A DNA stretch of 64,000 nucleotides from an uncultured Flavobacteriales bacterium (GTDB lineage Bacteria; Bacteroidota; Bacteroidia; Flavobacteriales_D; Parvicellaceae). The translations under genes were made by a program, and so were the position numbers. A model generated the notes under the pieces. It was not told where the DNA came from, searched no databases, and was given only the letters and a program-made list of their open reading frames with translations. The stretch covers positions 1-64,000 of the forward strand of contig CALSNM010000007.1 of NCBI GenBank assembly GCA_943787725.1, read 5' to 3'. This document shows, one piece after another, positions 22,715 to 33,324 of this stretch (positions are counted from its first letter, which is position 1; each line of letters opens with the position of its first letter).

Positions 22715-24643
22715 ATGAAGAGTAAACACATATTGAAAAAAGTAGTAGCTTTTACGTTAATAGGATTATTAGCTGCTTGTTCATACGAAAGGTCCAGTGT
22801 ATCCGGTTGGGATTATAACAACCCAAGAAATGGTGGTTTTCAAAAAGTTCCTTATGAAGAGCAAGAAACAGGCCCTGGGCTTATTCTGATTCAAGGGGGA
22901 ACATTTACCATGGGGAGGGTGGAAGAAGACTTAATGAAAGATTTCGCCAGTACCCCTAGACGAGTTACAGTTTCATCTTTTTACTTAGACGAAACTGAAA
23001 TAACCAACTTTAACTGGTGCGAATACTTGTATTGGATAGGTAGAACATATACCGATTTCCCAATGGTATATAAAAAAGCACTGCCAGACACATTGGTGTG
23101 GAGAGAAAAATTAGCATACAATGAACCTTACACAGAATACTATTTAAGACATCCTTCTTACAGAGATTATCCTGTTGTTGGCGTTTCTTGGCTACAAGCA
23201 AACGATTTTTGTGCTTGGAGAACTGACCGTGTTAACGAATGGATTTTGATTAGAGAAGGAATTTTAATGATGAACCCTAACCAACAGAATGAACCATTTT
23301 CAACTGACGCATACTTTGCAGGGCAATATGACCAAGGAGTTAATCCTAGAGGGCAAATTCCTGACATGAACCCTTCAAAAGGAGGTTACGACCCATCTAC
23401 TGGTAAATTTAAAGCGAAAGATTTAGTTACGCGAAATGTACGGATGTCTGATGGTATTTTATTACCTCGCTATAGGCTGCCTACAGAAGCTGAATGGGAG
23501 TTTGCTGCATATGGTTTAATTGGGAACACTATGGAAGAAAGAATTGTAGAAAGAAGGGTTTATCCGTGGAACGGTCATTGGGTGCGTAATCCAGATGATA
23601 GATGGCAGGGACAGCTGATGGCGAACTTTGTAAGAGGCCGAGGAGATATGATGGGAGTTGCGGGCAACTTGAATGATAATGCAGATATTACTGCTCCTGT
23701 ATTTTCTTATTGGCCAAATGATTATGGCTTATATAACATGGCAGGGAACGTTAGTGAATGGGTAATGGATGTTTACCGTCCTTTATCCAGTGAAGAGTAT
23801 GATGAATTCAGACCATTTAGAGGTAATGTATTCAAGACTAAAGTTTTAAATAGTACAGGGTCTATTGCAGAAAAGTATGACGAAACAATGTATGATGTTT
23901 ATGGTATCAAACAATACCTAGCTGAATTCCAACTAGAAAGATTAGGAACAGGTGACAGAAAATATACCAAGTACCCACATGGACCTAGACTTGATTCATT
24001 AGAGCGAGAGCTCCTTAAAGAGGTCAACACATATGTCGATGAAGCCATTAAATTCTCCAAAGAGAAACAACCCATTGAGGCCTCAAGAAGAATTAGGGAA
24101 ATTTTTGATAACGTATTCGACGATTTTGACAATAGGATTCAACAAAACCCTGATTTTATAGACTACAGTCTAGAAATTTCACCAATGTTAAGATCTGGAA
24201 TCTCAGAATATGTAGTTAACACTCCGGGTAACGTAAAAGTTAGAGAAACAACTGCAGAAGAGAATCTAAAGCGTAGAAACTACAGAGTAGCCGATAATAT
24301 TGATGAATTAGATGGTGACATCAATTCTTCTATTTATTACCCTCTTGCCGCCAATGGAGGAGAAAGAGTTGCGCAGATTAATGCAGGAACCATGAATGAA
24401 GATTGGGTTATGTACCAAAGTGGGAAAGAAAAAGGGTTGGCTGGTGCTCAAGACCCGACAAGTTTAATATCTGATAAATCTAAAGTTTTTAAAGGTGGAT
24501 CTTGGAGAGATAGAGTTTACTGGTTAAGTCCGGGAACAAGAAGATACTTAGATCATGATTTGTCAACAGCAAACATTGGTTTTAGATGTGCTATGGATAG
24601 AGTCGGAAGTCCTGTTGGATTAGGTGATCCAAGGGGAAACTGA
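22715..24643 (+). CDS. gldJ: gliding motility/T9SS lipoprotein GldJ (FGE-sulfatase fold)
   Basis: Lipobox LLAACS; ILIQGGTFTMGRVEED, YRLPTEAEWEFAAYG, NMAGNVSEWVMDVYRP, KGGSWRDRVYWLSPGTRRYLD; adjacent to porU. Confidence 0.9.
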   Translation: MKSKHILKKVVAFTLIGLLAACSYERSSVSGWDYNNPRNGGFQKVPYEEQETGPGLILIQGGTFTMGRVEEDLMKDFASTPRRVTVSSFYLDETEITNFNWCEYLYWIGRTYTDFPMVYKKALPDTLVWREKLAYNEPYTEYYLRHPSYRDYPVVGVSWLQANDFCAWRTDRVNEWILIREGILMMNPNQQNEPFSTDAYFAGQYDQGVNPRGQIPDMNPSKGGYDPSTGKFKAKDLVTRNVRMSDGILLPRYRLPTEAEWEFAAYGLIGNTMEERIVERRVYPWNGHWVRNPDDRWQGQLMANFVRGRGDMMGVAGNLNDNADITAPVFSYWPNDYGLYNMAGNVSEWVMDVYRPLSSEEYDEFRPFRGNVFKTKVLNSTGSIAEKYDETMYDVYGIKQYLAEFQLERLGTGDRKYTKYPHGPRLDSLERELLKEVNTYVDEAIKFSKEKQPIEASRRIREIFDNVFDDFDNRIQQNPDFIDYSLEISPMLRSGISEYVVNTPGNVKVRETTAEENLKRRNYRVADNIDELDGDINSSIYYPLAANGGERVAQINAGTMNEDWVMYQSGKEKGLAGAQDPTSLISDKSKVFKGGSWRDRVYWLSPGTRRYLDHDLSTANIGFRCAMDRVGSPVGLGDPRGN

Positions 24644-24664
24644 GATAGTGCCTACTAACAATTT

Positions 24665-24698
24665 AAAGAGCTTCAAGAATTTGAGGCTCTTTTTTTTT
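24665..24698 (+). terminator. intrinsic terminator after gldJ
   Basis: AAAGAGCTTCAAGAATTTGAGGCTCTTTTTTTTT. Confidence 0.8.
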
Positions 24699-24822
24699 AT
24701 GCATACTCACATTTTTATTTTGAGGAAAAACTAATACTCCTAAGATTTGTGCGTCAATAATTATTGTGGTGTATAATTAATGTACCCACTAATTGATGGA
24801 GCGACAGAACCTAGCAACTTTA

Positions 24823-24858
24823 TAAAAAAAAGCGAGAGCTTCATCGGAAACTCTCGCT
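24823..24858 (-). terminator. intrinsic terminator for the acyl-CoA dehydrogenase
   Basis: Minus strand: AGCGAGAG TTTCCGATGAAG CTCTCGCT followed by a T-run. Confidence 0.8.
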
Positions 24859-24884
24859 GCATGAACAAACTAGGTTATGTCTAA

Positions 24885-26026
24885 TTAATCATTTAATATA
24901 CTTCTCGCAATTACGATATTCTGAATTTCAGAAGTGCCTTCGTAAATCTGTGTAATTTTAGCATCTCTCATCAACCTTTCTACATGGTATTCTTTAACAA
25001 AACCATACCCTCCATGAACTTGAACGGCCTCAACTGTTGTTTCCATCGCTACCTGTGATGCCAGCAGTTTTGCCATAGCTCCTGATGTATTATAATCCAT
25101 GTGCTCATCTTTATGCCAAGCAGCCTTTAATACCAACATTCTTGCGGCTTCAATATCCAAAGCCATTTTTGATAATTTAAGTTGAATCATTTGGTGCTCA
25201 CAAATGGGTTTACCAAATGTTTCTCTTTCTTTTGAATAAGCAAGAGCAATTTCATAAGCACCCGAGGCAATTCCTAGGGCCTGAGCAGCAATACCAATTC
25301 TCCCCCCAGCAAGTGTCTTCATTGCAAACTTAAATCCAAATCCATCTTCTCCTACCCTATTCTCTTTGGAACTTTCACATCATTAAACAACAACGTATGT
25401 GTATCTGACCCTCTGATCCCAAGCTTATCTTCTTTAGCTCCGACAATAAATCCTTCCATTCCTCTTTCTATGATAAAAGCATTAATCCCTTTATGCCCCT
25501 TATCCACATCAGTTTGAGCAATTACAATATAGGTTGAAGCAGTACTTCCACTCGTTATCCAATTTTTTGTGCCATTCAGTAAGTAATGGTCGCCCTTATC
25601 TATTGCTGTGGTTCTTTGTGAAGTTGCATCCGAACCAGCCTCAGGCTCAGAAAGACAAAATGCTCCAATTTTATTTCCCGTAGCTAAATCAATTAAATAT
25701 TTTTGTTTTTGTTCTTCAGTTCCGAATTGTTCCAAACCCCAGCAGACCAATGAATTATTTACAGACATAGCAACAGAAACAGAAGCATCTATTTTTGATA
25801 TTTCTTCCATAGCCAAAACATAAGAAATGGTATCCATCCCGCTTCCTCCATACTTTGGATCAACCATCATACCCATGAAACCAAGTTCTCCTAATTGTTT
25901 TAATTGCTCTATAGGTACTTGTTGATTGGTATCCCGTTCAATCACTCCTGGCTTACACATGTTTTGCGCAAAATCTTTAGCAGCATCTCTAACCGCCAAC
26001 TGTTCTTCCGTTAATCTAAAATCCAT
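24885..26026 (-). CDS. acyl-CoA dehydrogenase, single frameshift near 25340-25360
   Basis: N part (25352-26026) and C part (24885-25322) join via VPK(E)NRVGEDGFGFKFAMKTLAGGRIGIAAQALG. One missing base explains the break. Confidence 0.92.
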
Positions 26027-26118
26027 ATTATCAACTATTAGTATTAAAATTCAATCTTTAATTAATACTTCAAAATTAGTTGTTATCTTCACCTTGAGCA
26101 ACTTTTTTGAGTTAAATT

Positions 26119-27177
26119 ATGGAATCTTTCAACGTAATAGGTTTAATGTCAGGCACATCGCTAGATGGACTAGATATAGCCCATTGTAAATTTAATTTTG
26201 ACGAAAAATGGCGTTTTAGTTTAACACACCATGAAACAGTTCCTTACTCCAAAGAGCAAAAAAATGCCCTGACAAATTTAGAAAATGAATCTGCTATAAA
26301 TTACGCGCTGTTTCATACTAAATTTGGAGAATTAATTGGTAATGAAGTCAACAAATTCATTGATAAAAACAAAATTACAAATATCGATTTCTTAGCGTCC
26401 CATGGACATACTGTCTTCCATCAGCCTAATAATAATTTGACTACTCAAATCGGATGTGGGGCTCAAATCGCAGCCATTACGGGCATAGAAACAATATGTG
26501 ATTTCCGTTCAAAAGACGTTGCCCTTGGCGGTCAAGGAGCTCCATTAGTGCCAATCGGTGATGAACTACTCTTTACCAAATATGATTACTGCATTAACCT
26601 GGGCGGAATTGCCAATATTTCATTTAAAGCAAAAGGTAAACGAATCTCATACGACATAGCAATGGCAAATATGGTCAGCAACTATATTTGCAGCCTGGAG
26701 GGAATTGAATACGATGATAGGGGAAAACTAGGTGCTTCAGGCAATTTTAACCACAATTTATATACTGACTTAAATGCTATCGGGTTTTTCTCCAAATCAC
26801 ACCCTAAATCTTTAGGCAAAGAAAACTTTATGAATAATTTCAGACCTATTTTAGATAAATATGACATTTCAAACGCAGATAAGCTAAATACATTTGGAAA
26901 ACACCTAGCTCATCAAATTTGTAAAATACTACCAGCCATTTACACGAATAAAAAAGTATTGATAACAGGAGGCGGAGCATTTAATGTTTTTTGGGTTTCA
27001 GAGATAAGAAAAACTACCAACGCACAAATAATTATACCTGAAAACAAAATAATAGAGTATAAAGAGGCTGTAATTTTCGGTTTCTTGGGAGTTCTACGTA
27101 AAAAACAAATCGTTAATTGTCTTGCCTCAGTAACAGGGGCTAAAGAAGATTCTATAGGCGGAACTATTTATTTGTAA
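26119..27177 (+). CDS. anmK: anhydro-N-acetylmuramic acid kinase
   Basis: NVIGLMSGTSLDGLDIAHC; HGHTVFHQP; LGGQGAPLVPIGD. Confidence 0.95.
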   Translation: MESFNVIGLMSGTSLDGLDIAHCKFNFDEKWRFSLTHHETVPYSKEQKNALTNLENESAINYALFHTKFGELIGNEVNKFIDKNKITNIDFLASHGHTVFHQPNNNLTTQIGCGAQIAAITGIETICDFRSKDVALGGQGAPLVPIGDELLFTKYDYCINLGGIANISFKAKGKRISYDIAMANMVSNYICSLEGIEYDDRGKLGASGNFNHNLYTDLNAIGFFSKSHPKSLGKENFMNNFRPILDKYDISNADKLNTFGKHLAHQICKILPAIYTNKKVLITGGGAFNVFWVSEIRKTTNAQIIIPENKIIEYKEAVIFGFLGVLRKKQIVNCLASVTGAKEDSIGGTIYL

Positions 27178-27264
27178 ACAATTTTAAACCAGAAACTTAC
27201 TAAGAATTAACAAAATGTCTCAAAAAAAAACAAAACGGTAAAATTAATAACTCTTAAATTTTGT

Positions 27265-27272
27265 TATTTTTG
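27265..27272 (+). promoter_or_regulatory. Bacteroidota -7 element TATTTTTG upstream of glutamate dehydrogenase
   Basis: TAnnTTTG match, 20 bp before ATG 27292. Confidence 0.5.
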
Positions 27273-27291
27273 CGTGAATTGAATAAAGACA

Positions 27292-28521
27292 ATGAAAGAA
27301 TTACTAAAGAAATTTGAGAATAAACAACCTGAGATTGTTTTTGAGTGGAAAGACCAAGAAACTGAGGCTGAAGGATGGGTAGTGATTAACACCTTGAGAG
27401 GTGGAGCTGCTGGAGGTGGAACAAGAATGAGAGTTGGACTAGATAAGCGTGAAGTTGAATCTTTAGCCAAGACCATGGAAGTTAAGTTTACGGTTTCAGG
27501 ACCAGCGATTGGAGGTGCTAAATCTGGAATTAATTTTGACCCAAACGACCCTCGAAAAACAGGAGTCCTACAACGATGGTATAAAGCTGTTACTCCATTA
27601 TTAAAACATTACTACGGTACAGGTGGAGATTTGAATGTTGACGAAATTCATGAAGTTATTCCAATAACTGAAGATTGTGGAGTTTGGCATCCACAAGAAG
27701 GAGTTTTTAATGGGCACTTTCAACCCAGAGAATCACAAAAAATAAACCGTATTGGTCAATTAAGACTTGGTGTTATAAAAGCTATTGAAAATTCAATGTA
27801 CAGTCCATCAGTTGCCCGTAAATATGTGGTAGCAGATATGATTACTGGATACGGCGTCGCTGAATCTGTAAAACACTATTATGATATTTATGGTGGTGAA
27901 CTCAAAGGAAAGCGCGTTATCATTCAAGGATGGGGTAATGTTGGAAGTGCTGGAGCATATTACTTAGCCCAAGAAGGTGCGGTTATCGTAGGAATTATTG
28001 ACCGCGTTGGTGGCTTGATAAAAGAAGATGGATTTTCTCTTGAAGAAATAAGAACACTCTTTTTAGAAAAAGATGGAAATGCATTGAATGCTCCAAATAT
28101 GTTATCTTTTGACGAGGTAAATAATAAGATTTGGGATTTGAAGGCTGAAGTATTTCTTCCTTGTGCAGCATCTCGTTTAATAACAAAAGACCAAGTTGAC
28201 AGAATGATTTCTGCAGGAATGGAAGTAATTGCAGCTGGAGCTAATGTTCCTTTTGCAGATCCTGAAATTTTCTTTGGAGCAATTGCAGATTATACAGATA
28301 ACAACATAAGCGTTATTCCAGATTTTATTTCAAACTGTGGTATGGCTAGAGTTTTTGCTTACTTAATGAGTACAGATTTAGATAAAATTGAAGATGATGC
28401 GATCTTTATCGATACATCAAATACAATAAAAAAAGCACTAGAAAATGCTTACAACATCAACAAGAGTAAAACGCAAATTGCAAAAACCGCATTTGAAGTT
28501 GCTTTAAATCAGCTAGTTTAA
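27292..28521 (+). CDS. Glu/Leu/Phe/Val dehydrogenase
   Basis: GGAAGGGTRMRVG, GPAIGGAKSGINFDP, VIIQGWGNVGSAGAYYLAQEGA. Confidence 0.93.
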   Translation: MKELLKKFENKQPEIVFEWKDQETEAEGWVVINTLRGGAAGGGTRMRVGLDKREVESLAKTMEVKFTVSGPAIGGAKSGINFDPNDPRKTGVLQRWYKAVTPLLKHYYGTGGDLNVDEIHEVIPITEDCGVWHPQEGVFNGHFQPRESQKINRIGQLRLGVIKAIENSMYSPSVARKYVVADMITGYGVAESVKHYYDIYGGELKGKRVIIQGWGNVGSAGAYYLAQEGAVIVGIIDRVGGLIKEDGFSLEEIRTLFLEKDGNALNAPNMLSFDEVNNKIWDLKAEVFLPCAASRLITKDQVDRMISAGMEVIAAGANVPFADPEIFFGAIADYTDNNISVIPDFISNCGMARVFAYLMSTDLDKIEDDAIFIDTSNTIKKALENAYNINKSKTQIAKTAFEVALNQLV

Positions 28522-28524
28522 ATT

Positions 28525-29910
28525 ATGGAAGTATTAATTGTTGTCATATTCGTTTTAGGCTATTTAGCTATTACCCTAGAACACAGTTTAAAAGTAGATA
28601 AGTTAGTTCCGGCACTACTCATGATGGCTTTAGCTTGGGCAGCTGTTGCATTTGGACTGGAAGGATTTGAACAATGGTTTGATTCAGGACACCATACAAT
28701 GGTAGAAGGATTTGCGGCATTGCCAGATCACATTGAAGGGCATGCAACTTACAGCGCCTCCAAGGCGGGATGGTTGGAGCATACACTTTTACATCATTTT
28801 GGTAAAACATGTGAAATCCTAATTTTCCTAGTAGGAGCAATGACTATCGTTGAAATAATTGATCATTTTGATGGATTTAGTACTATTAAGAACTACGTAA
28901 GAACCAATAAGAAAAAGACTTTACTATGGATAATGTGTGTTCTTGCATTTATTCTTTCTGCTATTATAGATAACCTAACAGCTACAATTGTATTGATTAC
29001 AATTCTTAGAAAATTAATCCCAGACAATAAGGATCGAATTTGGTTTGCAGGTTTAATCATAATTTCAGCAAATGCTGGTGGTGCTTGGTCACCTATAGGA
29101 GATGTTACAACTACTATGTTGTGGATGGGCGATAAAGTAAGTGCTATTAAGCTGGTCGAGTATTTAATCTTACCTTCTTTGATTTGCATGTTAGTTCCAA
29201 CGATACTGGCAAGTTTCTTAAAACCATTTCAAGGAAACTTTGAATCACCTCCTACAGCTGGAAATGAAAATGCAAAAGGACCACTAATGCTATATTTAGG
29301 ATTAAGTTTAATTGTTTTCGTGCCAGTATTTAAAACGGTTACACACCTTCCTCCTTACATTGGCATGATGCTTTCCCTTTCTATTGTTGCATTGGTTGCT
29401 GAATTAATTACAGCTCGCCAATTTAGTTTAACAAATTTAGGAGATGAGACCGAGCATGAAGAGCATGGGGGGCACAACAGCCCCACATTTAAGGCATTGG
29501 CAAAAATAGAAATGCCTTCTATTCTGTTCTTTTTAGGTATATTAATGACGGTTGCTGCCTTAGAGTCTTTAGGTTTAATATTTACATTTGGGCAAGATGT
29601 AAATGCCGCTATGGACACAAACATTTTTATCATGTTACTTGGTGCTGGATCTGCCGTCATTGATAACGTTCCATTGGTCGCTGCTAGTATGGGAATGTTT
29701 GACGTTCATGAAGTAGGCTTAGATGACCATATATGGCACTTTATTGCTTATGCAGCTGGGACCGGTGGAAGTATGTTAATTATTGGATCTGCTGCGGGAG
29801 TTGTAGCTATGGGAATGGAAAAAATCTCTTTCTTTTGGTACTTAAAAAACATGGCTTGGTTAGCATTATTAGGTTATCTTGCCGGAGCGGGTGTTTTTCT
29901 AGTTTTTTAA
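28525..29910 (+). CDS. nhaD: sodium:proton antiporter NhaD
   Basis: Multi-TM; FILSAIIDNLTATIVLITILRKL, SANAGGAWSPIGDVTTTMLWMG, GSAVIDNVPLVAASMGMF. Confidence 0.93.
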   Translation: MEVLIVVIFVLGYLAITLEHSLKVDKLVPALLMMALAWAAVAFGLEGFEQWFDSGHHTMVEGFAALPDHIEGHATYSASKAGWLEHTLLHHFGKTCEILIFLVGAMTIVEIIDHFDGFSTIKNYVRTNKKKTLLWIMCVLAFILSAIIDNLTATIVLITILRKLIPDNKDRIWFAGLIIISANAGGAWSPIGDVTTTMLWMGDKVSAIKLVEYLILPSLICMLVPTILASFLKPFQGNFESPPTAGNENAKGPLMLYLGLSLIVFVPVFKTVTHLPPYIGMMLSLSIVALVAELITARQFSLTNLGDETEHEEHGGHNSPTFKALAKIEMPSILFFLGILMTVAALESLGLIFTFGQDVNAAMDTNIFIMLLGAGSAVIDNVPLVAASMGMFDVHEVGLDDHIWHFIAYAAGTGGSMLIIGSAAGVVAMGMEKISFFWYLKNMAWLALLGYLAGAGVFLVF

Positions 29911-29952
29911 TGAACAACAATTGAACAATTATTACGTTAATAAAAAATAAAT

Positions 29953-30678
29953 ATGAATATTTTCGATTTAATAAATAAAATTCAAATAGAGGTTGGTGAT
30001 GCCGTTTCAGACACATTAACTAAAACAACAGACATTTCTCTTTGGGAATTAATATGGGGATTTGATACGGAAACTGGAGAATATAGCTGGACAAGTATTA
30101 TTATCATGTCTATGTTGTTTTTGCTTTCTGCGTTAACTGTTTATATCTTTATCGAACGCTTCCTTGCAATTCGACGAGCCTTGAATGAAGAGAGAGATTT
30201 CATGACTAAAATTAAAGAATACGTTAACGATGGGAAATTAGATGCAGCCAAACAATTGTGCACTACATCTGATAACCCCATGGCTAGAATGATTGAAAAA
30301 GGTATTTCTAAAATTGGAAAACCAATGAAAGATATTGCTGTGTCCATTGAAAATGTTGGCAAAATCGAAGTTTACAAATTAGAAACTAGGCTCTCCATAT
30401 TAGCTACTACAGCTGGTGTAGCCCCAATGATTGGGTTTCTAGGAACTGTTTTGGGAATGATTCAAGTAATGCACACAATGAGTAACGAAGGCGTTGAAAT
30501 TCAAAGTCTTTCTGGTGGTATTTTTGAGGCAATGATAACTACTGTAGGTGGATTGATTGTTGGTATTATAGCTTATGTATTTTACAATTACTTAGTTAGT
30601 AAAGTTGAAAAGGTTATCCAAAAAATGGAAGGTAGCTCCATCGAGTTTTTAGACATTCTAGACGCACCAGGCAAATAA
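29953..30678 (+). CDS. MotA/TolQ/ExbB proton channel family protein
   Basis: LSILATTAGVAPMIGFLGTVLGMIQVMHTM; FEAMITTVGGLIVGIIAYVFYN. Confidence 0.93.
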   Translation: MNIFDLINKIQIEVGDAVSDTLTKTTDISLWELIWGFDTETGEYSWTSIIIMSMLFLLSALTVYIFIERFLAIRRALNEERDFMTKIKEYVNDGKLDAAKQLCTTSDNPMARMIEKGISKIGKPMKDIAVSIENVGKIEVYKLETRLSILATTAGVAPMIGFLGTVLGMIQVMHTMSNEGVEIQSLSGGIFEAMITTVGGLIVGIIAYVFYNYLVSKVEKVIQKMEGSSIEFLDILDAPGK

Positions 30679-30684
30679 TAAAAG

Positions 30685-31086
30685 ATGAGTTTACGATCGT
30701 CCAATAAAATCAAAATTGAAGGTGGAATGTCATCTATGACAGATTTGGTATTTCTGTTATTGATCTTTTTCATTATTCTTTCAACTATGGTAACTGCTGG
30801 CCACAGTATTGACTTGCCAAAATCAGGACCTGCTTCTACCACCGATAAATCGATTACAAAAGTATTTGTAAATAAAGACAATATCATTTGGATTAAAAAT
30901 GATAAAATGGATATCGATCAAGAAATTTCATTGGAAGAATTGAACAATACAATAATGCAATATGTAGATCATAAAAAAACCATTGAATTAGTCGGAGACA
31001 AGCTTTCTGACTGGGAATATTCGGTTGGAGTTATTGACATCGCGAAACAAAATGAGTTAAAAATCGTTATAAAGACGAAACCATAA
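30685..31086 (+). CDS. ExbD/TolR family biopolymer transporter
   Basis: MSSMTDLVFLLLIFFIILSTMV (TM with Asp), periplasmic domain. Confidence 0.92.
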   Translation: MSLRSSNKIKIEGGMSSMTDLVFLLLIFFIILSTMVTAGHSIDLPKSGPASTTDKSITKVFVNKDNIIWIKNDKMDIDQEISLEELNNTIMQYVDHKKTIELVGDKLSDWEYSVGVIDIAKQNELKIVIKTKP

Positions 31087-31101
31087 CTAATTCATTTATA
31101 T

Positions 31102-31849
31102 ATGGCGTATTTAGCCCCAATTAATAAAAAAGATAAACAAGCGGGTATTATAGGAGCCGCTATTCTTTTAATTCTTTTACTTCTTATGCTATTTTTCACT
31201 TCAATGAAGCAAGTAGATCCACCCTACCCTACTAAAGAGGTAGTTATGGTAATGGATTTTACGGATGCTGGCGGCGGTTCTGCAGGCGGAAGCAAAGTGG
31301 TAGTAAAGAAACCTCGCAAAGTGCCAAAGAACAAAACGAAGAAACCAACGAGAGTTCTGAAGATGAAGTAGCAACGCAAGAAGAAGAATCTGCAGTAACA
31401 GCTGAATCGCAACAAAAGCAAGTAGTTCTGATGGAAATGGAGAAGCTGAAGAGCAAGAAGCCAAATACGATTTAGGTAATGTTTTAGGTTCTGGAAGCGG
31501 TGAAGAAGGTGGTGATGGTGAAGGTGGTTCTGATGGGGGCACTGGAGGCGGGGATGGCTTAGGAAATGGTGAAGGTGTTGGTGATGGTTCTAGTAGAAAA
31601 ATAAAGAATGTTCCTAGCTTAGATAACTTAACTACTACTCCTGCCAAAGTAGCTGTCAAAATTAAAATCAATAAGGATGGTAAAGTATATTGGTCTGAAG
31701 CGCAACTATCAAATTCTTTTACCAATACATCAGATAAAACGATTATTGAGCTAGCAGAAAAGAAAGCGTTAGAGTTCACATACAAACCGACTAGTGCTTC
31801 TACAGAATACGATGTTAAAACCCTCAAATTGGAATTCAAAGTTAACTAG
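31102..31849 (+). CDS. energy transducer TonB-like protein with acidic/Gly-rich linker, frameshifted
   Basis: N-terminal TM plus VVVKKP; in other frames ...NEETNESSEDEVATQEEESAVTAESQQKQ / GEEGGDGEGGSDGGTGGGDGLGNGEGVGDGSS...KVAVKIKINKDGKVYWSEAQ...KLEFKVN* ending 31849. Follows exbB-exbD. Confidence 0.8.
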
Positions 31850-31862
31850 TTGTATTAAGTAA

Positions 31863-33089
31863 ATGACGTATAAAGAAACGGTTGCTTTTCTTTTCGAACA
31901 ACTTCCTCAATTTCAAAACATAGGAGGTAAAGCTTACAATGGCAAGTTAGATAACATCATTGCTATTTGTGAATTATTAGACAATCCACAAAATAAGTTC
32001 AAAACAATCCATGTTGCAGGAACAAATGGAAAAGGCTCTGTTTGCAATATGCTTGCCTCCATTTTTACTCAAAGCGGATATACTGTTGGATTATTTACCT
32101 CTCCTCACCTACTCGATTTCAGGGAAAGAATAAGAATTAATGGAGAAGTTATTCCTAGAAAACTATGTAATTGACTTTGTGAAAAACCATAACACTGTTT
32201 TCAACTAAATTCAACCTTCCTTTTTTGAATGGAGCACAGCACTGGCTTTCAACTATTTTGAATATAAGAAAGTTGACATTGCGATCATAGAAACAGGCTT
32301 GGGTGGAAGATTGGACTCTACCAACATTATAACTCCTCTAGTAAGCGCCATTACTTCAATTGGAATAGATCATACACAATACTTAGGAAATACGCTGGAA
32401 GACATCGCAAAAGAAAAAGGAGGAATTATAAAGCCGAACATCCCTGTGGTTTTGGGTGAAGGAATCGAAAAGCAATCTGTTTTTGAAGAAATTGCTTTAA
32501 CTAACAACTCCCTCGTATATACAGCGACTCAAAATAATAACCAACCTTTTTCTAGTCTTAAAGGTGACTTCCAAAAAAACAATGTAGCAACTGCCCTAAC
32601 CGTTATTGATTTGATCCAAGAAACATTTTCAACAATAACTCCTACATCCATTAGCAAAGGCTTGCTATCCATAAAGACAAACACTGGTTTAAGAGGGCGG
32701 TGGGAAACCTTACAATATTCTCCTAAAGTTATTGCTGATATTGGTCATAATGTGCACATGCAATTACACAAACAGTAAAGGAACTAGAATTAGAAACTTA
32801 TAATAACCTACATATTATTTGGGGAATGGTCGCAGAGAAAGAGATTGATAAAGTTATTAATTTACTTCCGGAAAATGCTTCTTATTATCTATGTACGCCA
32901 AATATTTCTAGAGCTTTAAGCACAAAGAATTAGAAAAATCCTTCACAAATAAGCAAACTAAAAACAGCTTTCTCGTCTTGTTCAGAAGCTTTTAAAACGG
33001 CTATTAAAACTGCAAAATCACACGATTTAATAGTAGTGGGTGGAAGCACTTTTGTAGTATCTGAAATACTTAGCGATTTTTATTCCTAA
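31863..33089 (+). CDS. folC: bifunctional folylpolyglutamate/dihydrofolate synthase, multiply frameshifted
   Basis: TIHVAGTNGKGSVCNMLASIFTQSGYTVGLFTSPHLLDFRERIRING; IIETGLGGRLDSTN; VIADIGHN; end VVGGSTFVVSEILSDFYS* at 33089. Confidence 0.88.
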
Positions 33090-33115
33090 TTATTTGGTGA
33101 GAAACAGAAAAGATA

Positions 33116-33123
33116 TATATTTG
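33116..33123 (+). promoter_or_regulatory. Bacteroidota -7 element TATATTTG upstream of tRNA-Val
   Basis: TAnnTTTG match 16 bp before the mature tRNA 5' end. Confidence 0.6.
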
Positions 33124-33139
33124 CACTCCTCAAACGAGA

Positions 33140-33214
33140 GGGCTCTTAGCTCAGTTGGTTCAGAGCACCTGCCTTACAAGCAGGGGGTCGTAGGTTCGAA
33201 TCCTACAGGGCCCA
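33140..33214 (+). tRNA. tRNA-Val (anticodon TAC)
   Basis: Cloverleaf by eye: acceptor GGGCTCT/AGGGCCC, anticodon stem CCTGC-CTTACAA-GCAGG, T-arm GTAGG-TTCGAAT-CCTAC. Confidence 0.95.
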
Positions 33215-33218
33215 CATT

Positions 33219-33252
33219 AAAAAGCCAGATACGAAAGTATCTGGCTTTTTTT
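33219..33252 (+). terminator. intrinsic terminator after tRNA-Val
   Basis: AAAAGCCAGATAC GAAA GTATCTGGCTTTTTTT. Confidence 0.92.
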
Positions 33253-33324
33253 ATTTAAGACCTTCATAAATTGATTCTTGGCTGATCAAAAAACAATTAT
33301 ATTTACCTTCACAAAAAATAACTC

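Noticed and set aside
31201-31839. 212-aa minus-strand Pro/Ser-rich ORF over tonB
   Set aside because: Antisense shadow of the Gly/Asp-rich tonB linker; the sense strand has conserved TonB features and operon context.
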